Positions 27,945 through 35,434 of a stretch of 64,000 nucleotides of DNA are shown here, in pieces. Within the stretch, counting starts at the first letter, position 1. Each line of letters starts with the position of its first letter. The DNA is from an uncultured Lactobacillus sp. (GTDB taxonomy: Bacteria; Bacillota; Bacilli; Lactobacillales; Lactobacillaceae): contig CAOOYH010000001.1 in the NCBI GenBank assembly GCA_948500755.1, positions 57,253 through 121,252 of the forward strand, in the 5' to 3' direction. A program made the translations under genes and the position numbers. A model generated the notes under the pieces. It was given only the letters and a program-made list of their open reading frames with translations, searched no databases and was not told the DNA's origin.

Positions 27945-28015
27945 ACTAAAAGATCCTTGATATGATGCCATTCTCTAATTCAAATAATATCATTTTCAAT
28001 TAGTTTCTATCAACT
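27945..28015 (-). promoter_or_regulatory. Leader of CRISPR array 2
   Basis: AT-rich leader ending GATCTTTTAGT before the first repeat, the same junction as array 1. The minus strand carries TTGATA and TATTAT separated by 18 bases, a plausible promoter for the array. Confidence 0.65.
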
Positions 28016-28049
28016 AAGAATCAAGTGTTTAACCTACATTTGACCCCAG

Positions 28050-28084
28050 CAAAAAGACCAAATACCATCTCATGATATTTGGTC
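28050..28084 (-). terminator. Terminator after htpX
   Basis: On the minus strand GACCAAATA and TATTTGGTC pair, followed by TTTTTG. Confidence 0.85.
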
Positions 28085-28093
28085 GTGCTTATC

Positions 28094-29020
28094 TTATTTT
28101 ATCCGATTACTATTTTCTAGGCGTTCAATTCTTTTATCCAAAGGTGGATGATCGGAGAAAAGGCGGCTAATCCAATTATGAGCACGCGGAAAATTAAAAT
28201 ACAAATGTTGTAGGGCTAAATCTTGTGAGCCAATTTGTGGAGTACTCTCTCCTTCTTCTAGCTTTTCAAGTTTAGATAAGGCAGAAATTAAGCCACTTGG
28301 TTCACGTGTCAAATCAACTGAACCAATATCCGCTAAATATTCTCTCTGACGTGATACTAGTAAAAATAGTAACTTTGCTATAGGAATTCCAATAATAGAA
28401 ATAATTCCACCTACAATAATCAAAAATAAGGCAAAAAATTTGATGAGAAGACCTAACAAACCTTTATTCTCACTAGTTAATACACCCCATCCAAATACAA
28501 CGATTCCTACACCAGTCATTGTAATTAAACTGGTTAGCGCACTCGCTAAAACTGTAATACGAGTATCGTAGTTTCGAATATGAGAAAGTTCATGGCCAAT
28601 GACACCTTGAACTTCTTTTTTATTCATCATATTCAATAGTCCCTGCGTTAAAGCTAAACTTGCATGTTGTGGATCCCGTCCGGTAGCAAAAGCATTCGGC
28701 GCCTGATCAGGAGTAATATATAATTTTGGCACTGGCAACCCACCTGCTAAACAGAGTTCTTCCACTAATTCATAAATTTGAGGCTCTGTTTCTTTAGTAA
28801 TTTCAACAGCATTGGTTACTTTCATAAGATGACGAGTTGCATCAAAGTATACATGCGCAATGTAAATCAAACCTATAACAAAGAAAGCTCCTCCAATATA
28901 AACTGTAAAAAGCATCCCAAGAAAAATACTTATTATTAGTATCAACAAGGTGTATAGACCTAAAATAATCCAAGTATTTCGTTTATTCTGTTCAATTTGT
29001 TTATAAAGCATTCTATTCAC
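28094..29020 (-). CDS. htpX: HtpX membrane zinc metalloprotease
   Basis: 308 residues of M48B peptidase. Two N-terminal membrane segments precede the zinc site HELSH (in VIGHELSHIRNYD, ~143-155), followed by two further hydrophobic segments and the REYLADIGSVDL third-ligand region. The C-terminal HPPLDKRIERLEN is diagnostic. It degrades misfolded membrane proteins. It sits between CRISPR arrays 2 and 3 but has no evident link to them. Confidence 0.95.
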   Translation of the reverse strand: MNRMLYKQIEQNKRNTWIILGLYTLLILIISIFLGMLFTVYIGGAFFVIGLIYIAHVYFDATRHLMKVTNAVEITKETEPQIYELVEELCLAGGLPVPKLYITPDQAPNAFATGRDPQHASLALTQGLLNMMNKKEVQGVIGHELSHIRNYDTRITVLASALTSLITMTGVGIVVFGWGVLTSENKGLLGLLIKFFALFLIIVGGIISIIGIPIAKLLFLLVSRQREYLADIGSVDLTREPSGLISALSKLEKLEEGESTPQIGSQDLALQHLYFNFPRAHNWISRLFSDHPPLDKRIERLENSNRIK

Positions 29021-29177
29021 TCCAAGTACTATTCAGACTTATTTTACCCCCTTTTAAAAATAAGTTAACAGGCACATTTATTCTTATTTATTTTATTTTT
29101 AGTCTACACTCCCGCAGATGAGGAAGTAATAAAATCCCAACTAAGTACATCAACAATTCTTCATAATTATTCATATT

Positions 29178-29216
29178 AAAAAGATAGTCCACTGAACAAA
29201 AGGACTATCTTTTTAT
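29178..29216. terminator. Bidirectional hairpin terminator
   Basis: AAAAAGATAGTCC pairs with GGACTATCTTTTT. It closes the HIRAN gene on the minus strand. Confidence 0.88.
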
Positions 29217-29225
29217 CTACAAATA

Positions 29226-29651
29226 TTAACCTGCCAAATAAATCTTAATTACTAATTCTAAATTTTTACCATCCCAATGAAAAGTTTTTACACGACCAAA
29301 TAAAAGATTTCCTGCATCAATTAAGCGACTAAATATCAAATTATGTTCATGTGGAATATAGCCCAGTTTTAGGCCAGAAGGTGTAGTAACAGAAATTGCA
29401 TTCTTGTCGTATTTATTATCTGCTTCACGTACTAGCAAAACTGGGTCGTTTTCCTTTAAGCGAGGAACTATCTTATCTTCTAAATGCAAATAGTCTGAGC
29501 CACGTACCTCACATCCATATAGAAATGTACTATGACTTTCTCCAGATTGTTTATAGTATATCTTTTTTAATTCAGTCATTTGATTTTCCAAATTACTAAT
29601 TCGATCCATCAAATCTGTAATTAAAACATCATCATTCCTGTACATACTCAT
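29226..29651 (-). CDS. HIRAN-domain protein
   Basis: 141 residues. A short N-terminal coiled coil (LITDLMDRISNLENQMTELKKIY) is followed by a HIRAN domain with LVREADNKYDKNAISV and LGYIPHEHNLIFSRLIDAG. HIRAN domains bind 3' ends of single-stranded DNA or damaged DNA and are found in helicases and in stand-alone bacterial proteins. The role here is unknown. The ATG at 29651 has AGAAAGAG upstream. It is monocistronic. Confidence 0.82.
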   Translation of the reverse strand: MSMYRNDDVLITDLMDRISNLENQMTELKKIYYKQSGESHSTFLYGCEVRGSDYLHLEDKIVPRLKENDPVLLVREADNKYDKNAISVTTPSGLKLGYIPHEHNLIFSRLIDAGNLLFGRVKTFHWDGKNLELVIKIYLAG

Positions 29652-29835
29652 TACACTTACTCTTTCTATTGAATAATTTTAGGTTTATTTTGTCCGTTCG
29701 TCGGAAACTCTAGTAGACTGTTTACCTCAATGATCTTATGATAAAGTATTATTTGATTTTTCAAATTCCGCAGCAGCTTGCTCGAAAGCCTGTGGTAAAA
29801 AGATAGAAATATTAAACTAAAGAAGGTTTTCGCTC

Positions 29836-30018
29836 ATGATATTAACACCTAAAGAACTGGAGGGTGTGTTAGTGTATGTTGATTATGCACCGTTGCCAAT
29901 ATTGAAAAGTAATGCTACAAATGAACAAAAGATAATTTATGCTAATTATATCATTGAGCGATTAAATGAAAATAAAATAGATACACCTTTTTTTAGTAAG
30001 AATACAAGTAATAATTAA
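29836..30018 (+). CDS. Small hypothetical protein, 60 residues
   Basis: It begins MILTPKELEGVLVYVDYAPLP and is mostly helical and acidic, with no membrane segment. AGAAGG lies nine bases before the ATG, which supports translation. A short palindrome (GACCTACGTAGGTC, 30025-30038) follows the stop. I do not recognise it. It lies in the gap before CRISPR array 3 and could be a relic of mobile DNA. Confidence 0.4.
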   Translation: MILTPKELEGVLVYVDYAPLPILKSNATNEQKIIYANYIIERLNENKIDTPFFSKNTSNN

Positions 30019-30154
30019 ATATCGACCTACGTAGGTCTTTAAACAAACTATTTCTGTGTATTTTCGATGAGAGATGAGATTGTATAAGCCTTATGAAAGC
30101 ATAGCACAATGAAAAGAAAAGAATTCGAAAAGTTTGGAAATATACATCAAAGGG

Positions 30155-30672
30155 AGTGCATCTCCACATACGTGGAGAATACGAAATACTTACGCTAGGT
30201 ACCATGTGTACAGCAGGATCATCTCCACCTACGTGGAGAACACCACTCGCATTATTTCATTAAAAGCTTTATGAAAGGATCATCTCCACCTACGTGGAGA
30301 ACACTTCAGAGTTAATGATTGGATATAAATCCCCATCAGGATCATCTCCACCTACGTGGAGAACACTAAGAAGTGGAAGACTAGGGAATATATTGTTAGG
30401 GATCATCTCCACCTACGTGGAGAACACCCAACTATGTTGGACTTAAGCTTCATAGGATCAGGATCATCTCCACCTACGTGGAGAACACCCCATTAGTCAA
30501 AAATGCAGATACCTTGTATTGGGATCATCTCCACCTACGTGGAGAACACTCACTATGGTTAATGGTGTCAATATTCCCGTTGAGGATCATCTCCACCTAC
30601 GTGGAGAACACTTTCTGATAGACACGAAGGCGTTATTTCAGATAGGATCATCTCCACCTACGTGGAGAACAC
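30155..30672 (-). CRISPR. CRISPR array 3 (type I-E), 9 repeats (first degenerate), 8 spacers
   Basis: Repeats start at 30155 (degenerate), 30216, 30277, 30339, 30400, 30461, 30522, 30584 and 30645. The consensus has CCACCTACGTGG in the centre, differing from arrays 1 and 2 (CCACATACGTGG). Spacers are 33 bp, with two of 34 bp. The degenerate repeat at low coordinates sets the leader at 30673 and minus-strand transcription, as in the other two arrays. Confidence 0.97.
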
Positions 30673-30740
30673 ACTAAATATTCTTTGTTCTTATCACATT
30701 CATAGTTTATAATACGACAATTTTTCATTAGTTTTACTAA
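30673..30740 (-). promoter_or_regulatory. Leader of CRISPR array 3
   Basis: AT-rich, ending AATATTTAGT before the repeat, similar to the other leaders. Possible promoter elements (TTGTCG, with AT-rich hexamers downstream) are weak. The remaining 30741-31005 holds nothing that I can support beyond AT-rich DNA. Confidence 0.55.
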
Positions 30741-31005
30741 ATTCATAAAGGCTTCTTAAAGAATAATGATTTCAAAAATCATTTATATATTTTTTTGTTC
30801 ATGGTTTTAACGCAAGTGATCACTGCTTCAATTAATAAAGGCAGTACACCTTTTAATTATATTTAATTTTCAAATCGCAAATAATCAATATTATGTAATT
30901 ATACTGTACAAAATATCCTAAGTTTCATTTTCTATTCTTTGCATTCTTATCAACCATTGCTAGTGAATCACGGACAAATAAATTTACTCCCTTAAAAATA
31001 ATTAA

Positions 31006-32637
31006 TTATCTTCCAAGCAAATGGGTTTTAAGTACATTCTTTAAGGCGTCTCCTGAAGCCATTCTTATATCTGGGGTATCTTCTTGGCCGTTCCGAATAT
31101 CTAAAATGACTTGTGCATTAATAATCCCTTTTTTCTCTAATCTATGCAAAAAGTAATCTACATCAAAAGTCGTAATAACATCATCAGCATAGTCTTCTCC
31201 GGTAATTCGGAATTCATAATCATCAACACTTTTTATCAATCTTTCATTAAAATTATGGGTAACTAGGTAGTAGTAAACTTCCTGAATATCCTCCAAATTA
31301 TTAGCTACAAATTGACTTAAAGCTAAATTATAAAGTATTGTTAAATTAATCATGTAATTACTTGCATAGGGTGTAAATAAATCATTTTCTTGTAAATCAA
31401 GAAAATCTTGTTTCATTTTTTTCTTGATTTTATCATCAGAAAAAATCCCGGCTACATTCAGATAATAATCTATTCTTTCTGTTCCTACATCTTCTCCTAT
31501 TTCTTTTATCACTTGTCGTGCTGCATGTCCCTGAGGATGCTGGTCAAAATCACGTAAGTTATAGCACAACCTGTAGCCTAAATTACTATCATAGATATAT
31601 GAACAAACTTTTTTCCAATTATCTTTAAAGTTAGGTACATACCGTTCTAGCCATTGTTGGTCAAGATAATCTATAAAGGCATTCCCATCAGAAATAAAAG
31701 CTCCAATAATTGTATTAGGATTTATTTCCATATCTTGAGAAATAGATGTTTTTATTAAATTTTTATACGAAGAAACCACTCTATCATACAGCTCTTCAAT
31801 ATTTTCAAAAGTTCCTCTGATAGTTTGAAACCGATTCATTTCTTTTCTATCTTCAGTAGTGATATTTACTCTTCTTCCATCTTCAGAGTAATATAAATTT
31901 TTCTTAAATTTATACACATCTTTTATTTGAGCCAATACATCATCTGCAATCTTGGGATCTTCTTCAAAAATAAATTTATCATATTCCTCTTTAAAATTAT
32001 CAGATAATTCTATTCCTTTTTCTTTCTCATACTCTTCTAATCCATAGTCCTTTTCTAGCATGTAATCATCAATATTTTTCAAATCAATGATATTAACCGT
32101 TGACTTCCATTCGTCTCCTTCTGTTTTTTTAGTGAAAATTATAGGAGTCTCTTCTAATGCTTTGTCTACAGTTCTTTGATTTCTTGTATCATTAGTAAAT
32201 TCAAAGCCTGCATTGCAGAAACCTACATAATCAACTCCCTTATCTTTAAAATAAGGCAAAATAAAATTTGTCAGCAAGTATTTTTTACTCTCAACTGTAG
32301 CTATTGAAGAATATAAGTAATAATAATCGATGATAGCAATACTGCTTCCACTATCTATTTTGTAATCATTAACCATTACATCAGCGACTGTAAATAGATC
32401 CCCGCTTTCATCATCTGCAACTTCCACTATATTTTCTTCAGCGCCATTCACCAAGAAACAATATGCTTGTGCAATTATCTTTTTTTCTTCTTGTTCATCT
32501 TCAGTACTTAAGCTTAAAGTCGACTTATATACTCCATGATCATAATCTATATCTTTTACTTCGTAATTTTCTAACGTTAGTACTTCTTCTTTTATTTCCT
32601 TATCTGTGAACGTAACGTTGGTATTTTTCCTATCCAT
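31006..32637 (-). CDS. HEPN-motif protein; candidate toxin under mini-CRISPR control
   Basis: About 543 residues; I do not recognise the whole protein. The first ~190 residues are alpha/beta and end in YLLTNFILPYFKDKGVDYVGF, which looks GNAT-like (tentative). The C-terminal part is helical and holds NLRDFDQH near residues 360-367. This is an Rx4H motif with Asp after Arg, the active-site signature of HEPN ribonucleases. The ATG at 32637 has GGAG eight bases upstream; the GTG at 32667 lies inside a CRISPR-like repeat. The 5' region is a mini-CRISPR whose guide matches DNA abutting the candidate promoter. Together this suggests a Cascade-repressed toxin (CreT-like), which is inference. Confidence 0.6.
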   Translation of the reverse strand: MDRKNTNVTFTDKEIKEEVLTLENYEVKDIDYDHGVYKSTLSLSTEDEQEEKKIIAQAYCFLVNGAEENIVEVADDESGDLFTVADVMVNDYKIDSGSSIAIIDYYYLYSSIATVESKKYLLTNFILPYFKDKGVDYVGFCNAGFEFTNDTRNQRTVDKALEETPIIFTKKTEGDEWKSTVNIIDLKNIDDYMLEKDYGLEEYEKEKGIELSDNFKEEYDKFIFEEDPKIADDVLAQIKDVYKFKKNLYYSEDGRRVNITTEDRKEMNRFQTIRGTFENIEELYDRVVSSYKNLIKTSISQDMEINPNTIIGAFISDGNAFIDYLDQQWLERYVPNFKDNWKKVCSYIYDSNLGYRLCYNLRDFDQHPQGHAARQVIKEIGEDVGTERIDYYLNVAGIFSDDKIKKKMKQDFLDLQENDLFTPYASNYMINLTILYNLALSQFVANNLEDIQEVYYYLVTHNFNERLIKSVDDYEFRITGEDYADDVITTFDVDYFLHRLEKKGIINAQVILDIRNGQEDTPDIRMASGDALKNVLKTHLLGR

Positions 32638-32660
32638 AGTTTTTTCTCCATTTATTTTTT

Positions 32661-32749
32661 CCTCCACAAGCTGTAGAGATCACTTAATTTTAATCACTTA
32701 ATTTTAATCCTTTAATTAAAGGATCACCTCTATCAATTATAGAGATCAC
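32661..32749 (-). ncRNA. Second solitary mini-CRISPR, upstream of the HEPN gene (candidate CreA-type guide)
   Basis: On the minus strand, repeat 1 (32749-32721) reads GTGATCTCTATAATTG and ends ATAGAGGTGATCC. Its stem is CTCTAT/ATAGAG and its 5'-handle end is identical to the arrays. The spacer (32720-32684) is 37 nt and contains a 14-bp tandem duplication (ATTAAAATTAAGTG twice). Without the duplication it would be 23 nt, the same as the cas3-side mini-array. Repeat 2 (32683-32661) starts GTGATCTCTACAG and ends TGTGGAGG, with a good stem but no handle. The HEPN ribosome site follows directly. Confidence 0.75.
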
Positions 32750-32784
32750 TGGCAATATCGTTCTCTATCTATGAGAACAGTTTA

Positions 32785-32813
32785 ACTATAGCAGTAATTT
32801 CAAAAAATATAAA
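32785..32813 (-). promoter_or_regulatory. Candidate promoter for the mini-CRISPR and HEPN gene
   Basis: On the minus strand, TTTATA (32813-32808), a 17-base gap, then TATAGT (32790-32785). The transcript would pass through the mini-CRISPR into the HEPN gene. An alternative -10 (TATAAT, 32741-32736) lies inside repeat 1. A further inverted repeat GTTCTC/GAGAAC lies at 32761-32778. Confidence 0.5.
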
Positions 32814-32838
32814 ACTTAATAAAAGGATTAGATTTTTT
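32813..32838 (+). promoter_or_regulatory. Protospacer for the second mini-CRISPR, abutting the HEPN promoter
   Basis: On the plus strand, AAC (32813-32815) is followed by TTAATAAAAGGATTA (32816-32830). The guide is TTAATTAAAGGATTA. Fourteen of 15 positions match and the mismatch is at position 6, a flipped-out position in Cascade. Positions 17, 19 and 20 also match, while 16, 18 and 21 do not. The PAM overlaps the last base of the candidate -35 box. Confidence 0.75.
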
Positions 32839-33132
32839 ACTTACTGCGTTATCCGTACAAAAATTTATTTTCAATAATGAATTTTGGGTACATAATTTTT
32901 CCTGTTTAGATCTTTTTTCCTTAAAGGATTATCAAGCCAATGAAAATAAGGATCTCCTTATTTAAATGACTGAATTAAATTTCACATTTCTCGTTCTTAT
33001 TGACATTTTTCTAATAACTATAATGTACAATTAAGAGAAAATAGTATTATTTAAAATGTTTATTTCTATAAAAACTGGAGTATTTAATTATTTTTAATAA
33101 TTTAATTTATACAAGGTCAGGTGATTATTAAT

Positions 33133-33636
33133 ATGAAAACAACCCTCAATATTAATAGAAAGGCCACTTTACAACGAATTAGATCATTCTTTAATTACAA
33201 TTATCCTAATTATCTTAATCTGAGTGATCTTACAAATTATGAATTAAAATCTATTGATTATACTCAACCATATGTTACCCAAACTAGACGAACTGATGCT
33301 TTAGAAAAATTGATTACCCAACAAATTGAGGCAAATTTGATTGTCATGAGTGTTCAACAGGCAATTAATAAATGTCCCGATCGACCACATGCACCCTATA
33401 AAACTATACTTACTGAACGATACTTAAAATTTAATTCAGCATGGCAAATTGCGTTAAAGGTCCAATACAGTTCTTCCCAATATACTAAATTACAAAATAG
33501 TGCTCTTTTATTATTTGCCCAAAAATTCCTTATACAGCAATTCGTCAATAAAGTTAGTGAAAATTCCATTATCGATTTACATATTTATGAAGACAGGGAT
33601 ACAGACTATAAAACTGCTCATAAAGACTTGAAATAA
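33133..33636 (+). CDS. ArpU-family phage-type transcriptional regulator
   Basis: About 167 residues. The pattern (KATLQRIRSFFNYNYPNYLNLS, a variable middle, then ILTERYLKFNSAWQIALKVQYSSSQYTKLQNSALLLFAQKF) matches ArpU-like late-gene/packaging regulators of Gram-positive phages, with a sigma-region-4-like C-terminal helix-turn-helix. The ATG at 33133 is preferred over the GTG at 33121, since GGTGAT sits eight bases upstream. It stands alone and divergent from the HEPN gene, with no other phage genes nearby, so it is a prophage remnant or domesticated regulator. Confidence 0.65.
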   Translation: MKTTLNINRKATLQRIRSFFNYNYPNYLNLSDLTNYELKSIDYTQPYVTQTRRTDALEKLITQQIEANLIVMSVQQAINKCPDRPHAPYKTILTERYLKFNSAWQIALKVQYSSSQYTKLQNSALLLFAQKFLIQQFVNKVSENSIIDLHIYEDRDTDYKTAHKDLK

Positions 33637-33812
33637 GCTGTAAATAATTCTTATCTATCTTACAGAATAAATTTTCAACTATGTACAAAAAGGTGCTAAC
33701 AGAAAATAATTATCAAATTAATATATTTCAAATGCGAAATCAAACCACATCTCATTTACATCATTTCATAAGTTTCACTATCGTTTAAATAACCATGTCT
33801 CATTACTATTGG

Positions 33813-34303
33813 CTAATCCTTATCTGCATATTTAATATATTCCTCCATTTTTTTGAATTTTCTTTTTTCGACTTCTTTTTTAAAAGCAAAAAATGCTCCA
33901 ATAACTGTAAGACAAATAAAGCCTAGCCCAAATCCGCATACTAAACCTTTCCACAAATTTACAGTCTTCCCAAGTAGTAATTTTATAAAAACAGAAATAA
34001 TCTGACTATAATATCTAAATATAAAAAGATTCACTACAGTAATAAACAAAGAGGCCTCAGAAAATAGATTTATATTTGACTTAAATGAAATTTCTGTTTT
34101 TAAATCGATAAAATCGTCTATACTCTTATCTCTTAATACTTTTAAATTATAAATAATATTCGTTCCATTTTTCTCTCCATTATCAACTTGTCGTAAAAAA
34201 GTTCTAACTTTGATGGATCTTTCAATATTTCAGTTACCAAACTTATATCAAAATATGCAGGATTTTTTGAAAATAATGTATTAAAAGTTACTGATTTCGT
34301 CAT
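33813..34303 (-). pseudogene. Two-helix membrane protein gene broken by a single-base frameshift
   Basis: The C-terminal 78 residues (two membrane segments, then a Lys/Glu-rich tail) are open from 34049. Upstream coding continues in frame without a start as DNGEKNGTNIIYNLKVLRDK and SIDDFIDLKTEISF. An ATG at 34303 opens another frame, MTKSVTFNTLFSKNPAYFDI. The two join if the A6 tract at 34195-34200 (T6 in the gene sense) gains one base. The result is about 163 residues. The start overlaps the end of the upstream membrane gene by 23 bases, so the pair was an operon. Confidence 0.6.
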
Positions 34304-34703
34304 TTATAAATTTTGATGTATAGGTTCCTAATAAACATCCTGGAAATAAGTATAAGACAATATCTATTGCAAACAACCATATATACCCATAGATTAATAC
34401 CAATGAAAGATTCCTGTAATTTAGCTTTGCAACAATAAATGCTCCAAGTCCCAGTACCATTGCCAAGCCACCAAAAATCCATGGAATCACAAAAGGCCAC
34501 TTTTTATATATTCCATTGAATAAATTTATAACGTGTCCTCCTAATAAAAAATAGATAGTTATAATACCTACACTACAAATTGTATAGACACAAAAACCAA
34601 TAAAATTCATGATCCATCTTGTCTCTACAAAAAAATAAATTATTGGAATAATTTGATTTATTAAACTATATCGATTGATTTTTTTAAGATTTAAACTTTC
34701 CAT
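34281..34703 (-). CDS. Small polytopic membrane protein
   Basis: 140 residues with four predicted membrane helices (IIPIIYFFV.., FIGFCVYTICSVGIITIYFLL, IPWIFGGLAMVLGLGAFIVA, LVLIYGYIWLFAIDIVLYLF). GGAG lies eight bases before the ATG. No family is recognised. It overlaps the frameshifted two-helix gene downstream. The pairing suggests a small two-component membrane system, possibly immunity- or toxin-like, but nothing in the sequence proves it. Confidence 0.6.
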   Translation of the reverse strand: MESLNLKKINRYSLINQIIPIIYFFVETRWIMNFIGFCVYTICSVGIITIYFLLGGHVINLFNGIYKKWPFVIPWIFGGLAMVLGLGAFIVAKLNYRNLSLVLIYGYIWLFAIDIVLYLFPGCLLGTYTSKFINDEISNF

Positions 34704-34751
34704 ATTTAAGTCTCCAATTTCTAAGCCAGATTAATAACAAAATTATCTTTT

Positions 34752-34802
34752 TTAAGCACCAGGTGCAAATGTTGTATTAAAAAAATGCATGAAGCCATTC
34801 AT
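34752..34802 (-). pseudogene. Stub of a cellobiose-type PTS EIIC gene
   Basis: A GAGG site is followed by ATG and 16 codons (MNGFMHFFNTTFAPGA), then a stop. The opening MNGF...F..FAP is how lactose/cellobiose EIIC permeases start, and it directly follows the IIB gene, as expected of an operon. Everything after the first helix is missing, so the permease has been deleted. Confidence 0.5.
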
Positions 34803-34831
34803 TTTATTTACCTCATTTCTGATTTACCGTT

Positions 34832-35139
34832 TTAATTTTCCAATTGTGTTTTTAAATCATCAATTGCAGATTTTCTATCTAAAATTGAATAATAATCTGT
34901 TTTCATCAAAATAGCCTTTACTTTATCAGGAACTTCATTTTTATTGCATCAAATTCTGCTTTTAAGTGCGGACCAACCATTAAAGCATCAATTTTATCAG
35001 CGTATTCTCCTAATTCTGCTTCACTTCTAGCTTGAATTTTATAATCTAATCCTCCTTTCTTAGCAGCCTTTCTCATATTTGCTGCCATAAAACCTGATGA
35101 AGCACCTGAACCACAAATTAATAAAATATTCTTACTCAT
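34832..35139 (-). pseudogene. Cellobiose/lactose-type PTS EIIB, frameshifted
   Basis: The N-terminus MSKNILLICGSGASSGFMA has the phosphorylated Cys9 and P-loop of EIIB (CelA-like). The frame runs out after 73 residues. Adding one base at the T5 run 34938-34942 (A5 in the gene sense) restores NEVPDKVKAILMKTDYYSIL and a normal ~102-residue end at 34832. With the deleted EIIC downstream, this is a dead PTS operon. Confidence 0.8.
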
Positions 35140-35224
35140 TTTGAATTCCTCCTATAATCCATTATTTCTTTTTCTCTTTACATGTTTATACTATTAAATT
35201 AACCGCTTACATTAAACTTATCTT

Positions 35225-35243
35225 TTGCACCGGAGGGGTGCAA
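35225..35243. promoter_or_regulatory. Inverted repeat upstream of the dead PTS operon
   Basis: TTGCACC-GGAGG-GGTGCAA is a clean 7-bp inverted repeat about 85 bases before the EIIB start, plausibly an old operator. No regulator gene remains nearby. Confidence 0.4.
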
Positions 35244-35275
35244 TTTAGTGATCTATTCATAGCTACGTCTTTTTT

Positions 35276-35314
35276 AGCAAAAACAGCCAAGAGATCTTTT
35301 TATCCCTTGACTGT
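35276..35314 (-). terminator. Terminator downstream of the SIR2-domain gene
   Basis: On the minus strand AGTCAAGGGAT pairs with ATCTCTTGGCT (one G-U pair and one mismatch), followed by TTTTTG. Confidence 0.75.
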
Positions 35315-35434
35315 TCAGTAAATTAATATCTCGTATATTTTTAAATTATAATTTTCACCTAGCTAGTCTAATACAATTTCGTTGTGCATCCAATTAAAAA
35401 TTCATATTTCTGAGTTAGATTTTCCTTTTCTTAA

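Noticed and set aside
30940..31005. Minus-strand peptide FVRDSLAMVDKNAKNRK after the HEPN gene
   Set aside because: It looks protein-like but is under 25 codons, with a stop just upstream and no start. Too short to support as a gene relic.
32638..32667. GTG start adding ten residues to the HEPN protein
   Set aside because: The codon lies inside the second mini-repeat and has no ribosome site. The ATG at 32637 has GGAG at proper spacing.
32761..32778. GTTCTC/GAGAAC inverted repeat as a third mini-repeat
   Set aside because: It lies only 11 bases from the neighbouring repeat, too close for a spacer, and lacks the handle. Kept only as a note on the promoter region.
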